From assembly GCA_017623955.1 (NCBI GenBank), contig JAGAOA010000137.1:1-11750 (forward strand): a stretch of 11,750 nucleotides of DNA, in the 5' to 3' direction. The stretch is from Opitutales bacterium (lineage in GTDB: Bacteria; Verrucomicrobiota; Verrucomicrobiae; Opitutales; CAG-312). Positions 6,547-11,750 of this stretch are shown piece by piece. Under the pieces are notes generated by a model, which had not been told where the DNA came from, made no database searches, and saw only the letters and a list, made by a program, of their open reading frames with translations. How positions within the stretch are numbered: position 1 is the first letter of the stretch; the number at the start of each line of letters is the position of its first letter. The position numbers and the translations under genes are program-made.

Positions 6547-7410
6547 TCAACACAAAGTAAACGGAGCTTTTTTCATCTGCTTATATGTACAACCCCAAGA
6601 ATTGAATTGACGTACGCCCACATTATAACCGAACGCACCACCAAGATAATCTTCTAATCCAGACGAAAGCATTATGCAATTTGCATTATCATTACCAACA
6701 AATGCACGCAAGCAACCTTCTACCCAATCGAATTTTGAGCCTTGTCCACTCATGTTTATACCAGCTAAAACTCCAGCTTTTTGAGTGCTGAATATTTCGA
6801 GTTGATCGCCCTTTTTACAATTTTGTTTGCAAGTAATTGCATGAAATTTTGCACCTTTGGGCAATGTTATATCACCAATTTTTATGTTGATTGATTTTGC
6901 ACTTTTTACCATGCCCCACAACAAGCCAACTTTACCAACATCGCGAGCATCTCTTACTAATTCAATAACAATAGATTTATAGTAAGGAATTTTAAAGTTA
7001 AAAGTAATTCCACTATATAAGCCTGTTTTTGAAAAAAGTGGCGTTGTAAAAATAACGTTTTCAAAATCTGAATCTTTATTAAAATCGGAACCTAAACCAC
7101 AAAGATTATATATAGTACCATCGACAGAAACTTCTCCATCGACAATTACTCGTAAACGAGTTCTATAATAACCTTGCCAACACTCACGCTTTACTTTTCC
7201 GGTGGTATCGTATGCACCAATTAGCTGGATTTGGTCTATCATACCTTCGCCATTATCTGTAAAAATAATTGCTTTATTAGTTTTACCAAAAACAGCACTT
7301 GCCTTGAATGCTTCAGTTTTAAATCCTCCAACAAAAGAAGATTGTTCGTTTGCAAAGCTACTTACAAATAAGCCAAATAAAGCTAAAAATATTCCTAAAA
7401 ATTTTTTCAT
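6547..7410 (-). CDS. Secreted GH172 (DUF2961) glycosidase, C-terminus cut by an in-frame TGA
   Basis: 287 residues before the stop. It has a signal peptide (MKKFLGIFLALFGLFVSSFA before NEQSS), then the DUF2961/GH172 jelly-roll. Landmarks include GEGMIDQIQLIG (about 55-66), the RLRVIVDGE strand (about 85-93), FEN...TTPLFS, FDWVEGCLRAFVGND (about 227-241) and SSGLEDYLGGAFGYN (about 249-263). The Glu residues of the EGCLR and LEDY motifs (E231 and E252) fit the conserved acidic pair of the family. Known GH172 enzymes act on alpha-D-fructofuranoside or D-arabinofuranoside linkages and assemble as trimers; the substrate here is unknown. The gene starts 5 bases after the preceding glycosidase gene, so it is the last member of that operon. 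The TGA removes the last 60 residues, including final core strands, so the product is probably inactive unless the stop is read through or is an artefact. Confidence 0.85.
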   Translation of the reverse strand: MKKFLGIFLALFGLFVSSFANEQSSFVGGFKTEAFKASAVFGKTNKAIIFTDNGEGMIDQIQLIGAYDTTGKVKRECWQGYYRTRLRVIVDGEVSVDGTIYNLCGLGSDFNKDSDFENVIFTTPLFSKTGLYSGITFNFKIPYYKSIVIELVRDARDVGKVGLLWGMVKSAKSINIKIGDITLPKGAKFHAITCKQNCKKGDQLEIFSTQKAGVLAGINMSGQGSKFDWVEGCLRAFVGNDNANCIMLSSGLEDYLGGAFGYNVGVRQFNSWGCTYKQMKKAPFTLC

Positions 7411-7415
7411 GTATT

Positions 7416-9266
7416 TTACTTTCTAACTATATAAACAACAGATGCACCTGCGTTTAACTCAAGAGTTCCGTCTGGGTTTGTTTTGCAAATTTTATTGAGA
7501 ACATCACCTTCAATAACTTTACCATAAATATCTAAAACTTGATATTTACCAGCAACCGACACCATTGCTTTTTCAGGTTTTTTATACGACCACACTGCTA
7601 ATACATTTTTACCTTCTGGTGATTTCCACGAAGCCTTACACAAACCATTTTCGGCATTCTCTTCTATTTTAGGCGTTGCTTTGCCCATTAGTTTTGTAGT
7701 TGTTTTGTAAGCATAGAAAGCTGGCTTGCGAGTTAAATCTTTATCTAAAACACCCAAACTGCCCTCGTATGTGCTTACTCTACCATGCGAGCGAATATGA
7801 TAGATAAAAATTTTATCAATACCAATAGACAAGCCATACAAGAAGTATCTCGACTGGTGCAATGCTTGTTCTTCTCGCGAAACATAACTCTTTGTTCTAT
7901 TTGTTATAAAAACAGCAGTACCTTTGAAATCGCTATTGAATTTATAGATAGCAACTGGAACAACTTTTTTGTTGTTATAATTGTAAGTTGCTACTGCAAT
8001 AAACTCGTCGCCATCTTTCAAATATTTATCGGTAAATGAAAATGGTCTAATCTTCGACATCTCTTTCTTTTTTGCCAAACCTTTAAAATCTGGATGAAGG
8101 GTTGTTTCTTTAATAGATATATCCTTTGGCATTTTACTATCAACTACCCATGGTGGAGTTAAATGAACACGCATATCTCGCAAAGCATTCTTTGAACGAT
8201 GTATATTTTTACCCGAAGTATCTCTACCCATTGGGAAACCTCCACCTGCATAGATAAATGTTCCACCTCGACGCACAAAATCAACTAAATCGGCGTTGTA
8301 GTCGTAATTGAACGACTGCGATATAGGCATAAACAACACTGCATCATCGGGCAAATTTTTGATGTCGGCATAATTTATAAGTTTATAATTTTTTGCCTTA
8401 GGAAAAGCATGTTTTACTTGCTCCGATGCTCGTTTAAAACCTTCGCCCAATGCGTATACTGTTTGGGGCTTTAACTTCAAATAATTGATACAAGCTTTTA
8501 CAATAGGTTCGGTATCTAAAGTATTATCGGGAGTACTCGAACCTATTTCGGTTATCCAAATAGGTTTTTCGCCTCCGTATTTTTTCATAATATCTTTGAG
8601 AAATTTTGTACGCTTGCTCAACACTGGCTCGCACGATGCTGGCGCACAATACGTATGATAGTTCATTACATCAAAAGTAGATGTTCCTGCAACTTTCAAC
8701 GATGCTTCTACATATTTTTCAGGAACTCCAGCCAGACCTCCATAAAGCACAACGGCATCGGGATTTGCTTTTTTGATAGCATTGTAGGCAATCTTTAGTA
8801 TTTCGCCATATTTTTTACCACCATCTTCAGCACCATATTTTTTTATCAAAAACATATCGTGTTCGTTGATAACTTCCCAATATTTCACACGACCTTTAAA
8901 ATGCGAAACCGTTTTGGTTATATATTCAGCCCATTCTGTCGGATGTGTAAGTGCATTTTTATGCCCTACTCCATAACTCAAAACTGCTAATACAGAAATA
9001 TTGCGTTGTTTTGTACGCTCTAAAATGTCGTCTAAAGTAGCAAAATTCAAAGAGCCATCTTTTTGTAATAGATGTCCCCATCCGAAGCCACTCAGACGCA
9101 CAAAACCTATACCTGCATCATGCATAGCATCATACATTTTATCTTGAATGACATTTTCATACTGACGGTTGGTATGAGCACAAATGCCGAATTTACTTTC
9201 TAAATCGGCAAAGCCAAGATTGGCAATTAACAAGCTCGAACAAATTATTGATATTACTTTTCTCAT
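7416..9266 (-). CDS. Secreted clan GH-A-like glycoside hydrolase, paralogue B
   Basis: 616 residues with a signal peptide (MRKVISIICSSLLIANLGFA). Residues about 22-250 look like the first seven strands of a (beta/alpha)8 barrel of clan GH-A, related to GH39/GH5-like proteins. The probable acid/base Glu is E135 in WEVINEHD on strand 4, and the probable nucleophile is E240 in IWITEIG on strand 7. Residues about 255-470 form a separate alpha/beta segment. It contains LPDDAVLFMPISQSF and LVDFVRRGGTFIYAGGG, which resembles the amidotransferase-like fold of beta-galactosidase trimerisation domains but has no nucleophile-elbow Cys. The text then returns to barrel-like sequence, IDKIFIYHIRSHG...KPAFYAYK (485-520), as expected for strand 8 and helix 8, and ends in a small beta domain (about 540-616). 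Substrate unknown. It lies 9 bases after its paralogue and 5 bases before the GH172 gene; no Shine-Dalgarno. Confidence 0.8.
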   Translation of the reverse strand: MRKVISIICSSLLIANLGFADLESKFGICAHTNRQYENVIQDKMYDAMHDAGIGFVRLSGFGWGHLLQKDGSLNFATLDDILERTKQRNISVLAVLSYGVGHKNALTHPTEWAEYITKTVSHFKGRVKYWEVINEHDMFLIKKYGAEDGGKKYGEILKIAYNAIKKANPDAVVLYGGLAGVPEKYVEASLKVAGTSTFDVMNYHTYCAPASCEPVLSKRTKFLKDIMKKYGGEKPIWITEIGSSTPDNTLDTEPIVKACINYLKLKPQTVYALGEGFKRASEQVKHAFPKAKNYKLINYADIKNLPDDAVLFMPISQSFNYDYNADLVDFVRRGGTFIYAGGGFPMGRDTSGKNIHRSKNALRDMRVHLTPPWVVDSKMPKDISIKETTLHPDFKGLAKKKEMSKIRPFSFTDKYLKDGDEFIAVATYNYNNKKVVPVAIYKFNSDFKGTAVFITNRTKSYVSREEQALHQSRYFLYGLSIGIDKIFIYHIRSHGRVSTYEGSLGVLDKDLTRKPAFYAYKTTTKLMGKATPKIEENAENGLCKASWKSPEGKNVLAVWSYKKPEKAMVSVAGKYQVLDIYGKVIEGDVLNKICKTNPDGTLELNAGASVVYIVRK

Positions 9267-9275
9267 GGTATTATT

Positions 9276-11132
9276 TTATTCAGCTTTAGATATTACAAAT
9301 ATTGGTTTTATATTTGCAGTAAATGTCATTTCAACATCACCATTAGCCGATTTCTCAATTTTAAATTTTTCTTTAGCAATTTCATTGCCAAGATGATTGA
9401 AAATTCTGCATTCTGCTGGAATTTTTACAAGCGTATCTACTTCGCCTTTGCGTGTAAAATAAGCACTCACTTTAGTACCATTGGGAGCTGTCCATTTCAT
9501 AGAAGTTAAAGTTGCAGTAGTATCGAAATTATAGAATACATCTTTTGCTCCATCAAGAATATCTGTCATATATTTAAACGATGCAAATGCAGGTTTTTCC
9601 GACAAATCTTTGCGTACAATTCCAAAATGACCTTCGTAAGCAGACACCTCGCCATGCGAACGGAAATTGTAATTGAACATTTTTGCTATTCCATTTGCTA
9701 CACCATACATCATGTAGTGTGTCAAAAATACTGATTGAAACTCTTCTGTCATATAATTGCCAGTGTCTGCCGATGAAATAAATATAGCATTACCTTTAAA
9801 CTCGCTATTAAATTTGTATATAGCAACCGATGTATATTCTGCATTATTCCACTTTATTTTGTACACTGGAATAAACTCATCGCCAGCACGCAAAAGTTTC
9901 TCGGTATAGTTACAACCTCTTAAGCGAAAGAAATGCGACTTTGTTAATTTTTTGAACTCGGGCATTAGATAATAATTTTTTGATGTAAAGACCGATGGCA
10001 TTTTTTTATCGATACGCCAATGATAGTTCAAATCAACACCCATTTTTCGCAAGATTGGATAATGTTTACCCTCGTCTTTATTAAAGAAGAATGGGAAGCC
10101 TCCACCAGAATACAATAGTGTACCACCTCGACGTACGTAATCTACAACATCAGCACCATATTTATGATTAAAACTTTGCCCTGTTGGCAACACCAATACC
10201 GATGGTACTGGCAATTTTTTTAAATCGGTATATTTTGCAGTTTTTACAAATTTTGCCTTAGGGAAGTACGCTTGCGTTTTCTTTTTCATATTTTCGTTAG
10301 TGTCCTCTTGTAGACCATAAAATTTTGTATGTGCTTGTTTTAAGCCCAAGCGTTTTAAACACGCCCTAACTATTTTTGCATTATCGGCAGTATATTCTGG
10401 GGTAGTCGAGCCTATTTCAGTCAACCAAACTGGTTTTTTACCACCATACTTTTGCATAGATTTATTTAAAATATCCATGAGTTTATCCAAGCGAGCTTCT
10501 GGCATATTAGGAGCTGGGTATGTATGAAAATTCATAATATCGTAGCTATCTCCTGCAACTTTCAGCGACTCTTCTATGTAATTTTGTTTAGTCGAAGCTA
10601 AGCCACCATACAGAACTTTTGCATCTGGATTAGCTTCTTTTACAGCCTTATAAGCAATCTTCAAAAGTTTACCATAACCGCGACCTTTATTTTCATCAGC
10701 AGTTACTATATGAAACGGATGATCGTGTTCGTTAATTATTTCCCAATGATCAACACGTCCCTTAAAATGACTAACTGTTGCACGAATATAGGCACTCCAT
10801 TCTTCTGGATTTTTTTCAGCCCCCATCCCTTTAATTCCGCCTGCGGTTATTATACCCAAAACCGAAATATTGCGTTGTGCAAGTTTATCTACAATGTTAT
10901 CGTAAACCGAAAAATTATATTCCCCTTTTTTACGTTCAATTATACTCCAAACAAAATCGGTTCTTAACCAACTACTTTTTGCTTGTTGCATTTTATCGAA
11001 CAAAGGTTCAATTATGTGTTTTTCGCGAGGTGCAAACGGATGCGAACACACGCCAAATTGACCGTCAATTTTGCCAAATAATACTGATGACAACAAGACA
11101 TATACTATTATTGATACAATACATTTTTTCAT
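9276..11132 (-). CDS. Secreted clan GH-A-like glycoside hydrolase, paralogue A
   Basis: 618 residues, first gene of the glycosidase operon, with a signal peptide (MKKCIVSIIVYVLLSSVLFG). It matches the downstream protein along its whole length. Barrel strands include the WEIINEHD acid/base motif (E135) and the VWLTEIG nucleophile motif (E239). The middle alpha/beta segment includes VLVLPTGQSFN and VVDYVRRGGTLLYSGGG (about 310-345). The barrel-like return is MFNYNFRSHGEVSAYEG (485-501) followed by EKPAFASFKY, and a C-terminal beta domain closes the protein. Glu spacing and the two motifs place it in clan GH-A (retaining mechanism), but no exact CAZy family can be assigned; GH39-like is the nearest impression. 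The two copies differ around residues 57-110 and 138-150, loops that would face the active site, so they may cut different linkages. A weak AGGGA lies 5 bases before the ATG. Confidence 0.8.
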   Translation of the reverse strand: MKKCIVSIIVYVLLSSVLFGKIDGQFGVCSHPFAPREKHIIEPLFDKMQQAKSSWLRTDFVWSIIERKKGEYNFSVYDNIVDKLAQRNISVLGIITAGGIKGMGAEKNPEEWSAYIRATVSHFKGRVDHWEIINEHDHPFHIVTADENKGRGYGKLLKIAYKAVKEANPDAKVLYGGLASTKQNYIEESLKVAGDSYDIMNFHTYPAPNMPEARLDKLMDILNKSMQKYGGKKPVWLTEIGSTTPEYTADNAKIVRACLKRLGLKQAHTKFYGLQEDTNENMKKKTQAYFPKAKFVKTAKYTDLKKLPVPSVLVLPTGQSFNHKYGADVVDYVRRGGTLLYSGGGFPFFFNKDEGKHYPILRKMGVDLNYHWRIDKKMPSVFTSKNYYLMPEFKKLTKSHFFRLRGCNYTEKLLRAGDEFIPVYKIKWNNAEYTSVAIYKFNSEFKGNAIFISSADTGNYMTEEFQSVFLTHYMMYGVANGIAKMFNYNFRSHGEVSAYEGHFGIVRKDLSEKPAFASFKYMTDILDGAKDVFYNFDTTATLTSMKWTAPNGTKVSAYFTRKGEVDTLVKIPAECRIFNHLGNEIAKEKFKIEKSANGDVEMTFTANIKPIFVISKAE

Positions 11133-11201
11133 AAAAATTCCCTGTTTTGTAAGAAATATTTTTACATTTTTTGTGCAAAAGGCAAGATATTTAAAATTTT
11201 A

Positions 11202-11228
11202 TGAAATGTACATTTTTGTTCCATTTCA
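11202..11228. promoter_or_regulatory. Palindromic element between glycosidase operon and gapdh
   Basis: A perfect 12-base palindrome, AAATGTACATTT (11204-11215), overlaps a wider inverted repeat TGAAATG (11202-11208) / CATTTCA (11222-11228) with a 13-base spacer. It lies 70-96 bases upstream of the glycosidase operon and upstream of the gapdh promoter. It could be an operator for either. AT-rich DNA yields such repeats by chance, so support is limited. Confidence 0.3.
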
Positions 11229-11259
11229 AAACTTTGCTCAAAAAAAATCAAAAAAAGTG

Positions 11260-11287
11260 TTGCAAGATTTCTTTATAGTTAGATAAT
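11260..11287 (+). promoter_or_regulatory. Predicted sigma70-like promoter of gapdh
   Basis: TTGCAA (11260-11265), 16-base spacer, GATAAT (11282-11287). The start would be near 11294, leaving a leader of about 42 bases with a Shine-Dalgarno. Predicted by eye. Confidence 0.45.
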
Positions 11288-11321
11288 GCGTTTTTGATTT
11301 TTTAATACTAAACCCAATAAT

Positions 11322-11327
11322 AAAGGA
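11322..11327 (+). promoter_or_regulatory. Ribosome binding site of gapdh
   Basis: AAAGGA ends 8 bases before the ATG at 11336. It stands out because most genes in this window have no recognisable Shine-Dalgarno. Confidence 0.65.
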
Positions 11328-11335
11328 TAAATAAC

Positions 11336-11750
11336 ATGATCAAAGTAGGTATCAATGGTTTCGGACGCATCGGTCGCATGGTTTTCCGTGCTGCTGTTGA
11401 AAACTTCGCCAACGACATTCAAATCGTAGGCATCAACGACCTCCTCGACCCAGAATACTTGGCATATATGCTCAAGTACGACTCGGTTCATGGAAGATTT
11501 AATGGCGACATCGCTGTTGAAGGTAACTACCTCGTAGTTAACGGCAACAAAATTCGCCTCACTGCTGAAATGGATCCAGCAAACCTCAAGTGGAACGAAG
11601 TTGGTGCAGACGTTGTTGTAGAATCAACAGGTCTCTTCCTCGAAGACGCTAAGGCACGCAAGCACATCGAAGCTGGTGCTAAGAAAGTTATTATGTCGGC
11701 TCCTTCGAAGGACTCAACTCCAATGTTCGTTTATGGTGTAACGACAAGTC
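11336..11750 (+). CDS. gap: Glyceraldehyde-3-phosphate dehydrogenase, 5' part
   Basis: The N-terminal 138 codons of a roughly 335-residue cytoplasmic glycolytic enzyme, which oxidises glyceraldehyde 3-phosphate to 1,3-bisphosphoglycerate with NAD(P)+ and phosphate. The Rossmann start [17 protein letters not shown] is unmistakable. It is followed by [20 protein letters not shown], the NAD-domain segment [12 protein letters not shown], and [20 protein letters not shown]. The catalytic Cys region lies beyond the right edge. Codon choice is strongly C-ending (TTC, ATC, AAC, GAC, CTC), unlike the A/T-ending neighbours, as expected for a very highly expressed gene. In the last 13 bases the frame reads GVTTS where the family has GVN followed by a polar residue; adding one A at about 11740 would give GVNDKS. 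A one-base loss, real or from sequencing, is likely there. Confidence 0.95.
   Translation, partial: MIKVGINGFGRIGRMVFRAAVENFANDIQIVGINDLLDPEYLAYMLKYDSVHGRFNGDIAVEGNYLVVNGNKIRLTAEMDPANLKWNEVGADVVVESTGLFLEDAKARKHIEAGAKKVIMSAPSKDSTPMFVYGVTTS

Noticed and set aside
6547..6549. TGA reassigned to an amino acid throughout the genome
   Set aside because: Tryptophan is written TGG in all genes here, and feoA ends in TGA in a normal coupled overlap with feoB. A single TGA in one gene is better explained by mutation or error.
6500..6549. Selenocysteine at the GH172 TGA
   Set aside because: Only a weak 6-base-pair bulged hairpin follows the TGA, with no convincing bacterial SECIS, and the family has no redox role at this position.
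7785..8039. Plus-strand open frames inside the glycosidase genes (also 10710-11286)
   Set aside because: They are shadows of well-supported minus-strand genes and have no start signals or domain features.
7416..11132. Inserted alpha/beta domain of the GH-A paralogues as an active glutamine amidotransferase
   Set aside because: No Cys is present at the nucleophile-elbow position (VLPTGQSF, FMPISQSF) and no partner synthase domain is present.
1..11750. Mobile elements, CRISPR arrays, tRNA or rRNA genes
   Set aside because: No transposase-like frame, direct-repeat array, cloverleaf-like sequence or rRNA-like stretch was seen; the only large duplication is the diverged pair of glycosidase genes.

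Overview
The window is AT-rich bacterial chromosome from a diderm: it encodes an outer-membrane beta-barrel of the carbohydrate porin (OprB) type and several proteins with Sec signal peptides. Feo-type ferrous iron uptake with a FeoB-associated Cys-rich protein suggests an anaerobic or low-oxygen habitat such as gut or sediment. Most starts lack a clear Shine-Dalgarno sequence. The phylum cannot be fixed from sequence alone; a PVC-type lineage (Lentisphaerota or Kiritimatiellota) is a guess, and Fibrobacterota or Bacteroidota are not excluded.

Layout. (1) Positions 1-2218, minus strand: a tight cluster of a CPBP-type intramembrane protease homologue, a tRNA-dihydrouridine synthase, and a secreted, probably TPR-like protein that runs off the left edge. 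(2) Positions 2219-2393: a divergent control region with a good sigma70-like promoter in each direction. Two matching palindromes lie on the rightward side, and one of them exactly fills the -35/-10 spacer. (3) Positions 2394-6349, plus strand: OprB-like porin, feoA, feoB and a small Cys-rich membrane protein, ended by a strong intrinsic terminator. This reads as one iron-uptake transcription unit that includes an outer-membrane porin. (4) Positions 6364-11132, minus strand, converging on that terminator: two tandem paralogous secreted clan GH-A-like glycosidases and a GH172/DUF2961 protein, spaced 5-9 bases apart, apparently a small glycan-degrading operon. (5) Positions 11336-11750, plus strand: the start of gapdh, with its own promoter, a Shine-Dalgarno and the C-ending codon choice of a highly expressed gene.

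The most notable points are these. The paired palindromes sit in the porin-feo promoter. The two GH-A proteins appear to have the last barrel strand separated from the rest by an inserted alpha/beta domain. There are three reading-frame anomalies: an in-frame TGA in the GH172 gene with a perfectly continuing 60-codon tail, a likely frameshift at the N-terminus of the CPBP gene, and a likely one-base loss in gapdh at the right edge. Three such events in under 12 kb could mean real gene decay but also raise the possibility of assembly or sequencing errors. I saw no mobile element, CRISPR array, tRNA or rRNA.
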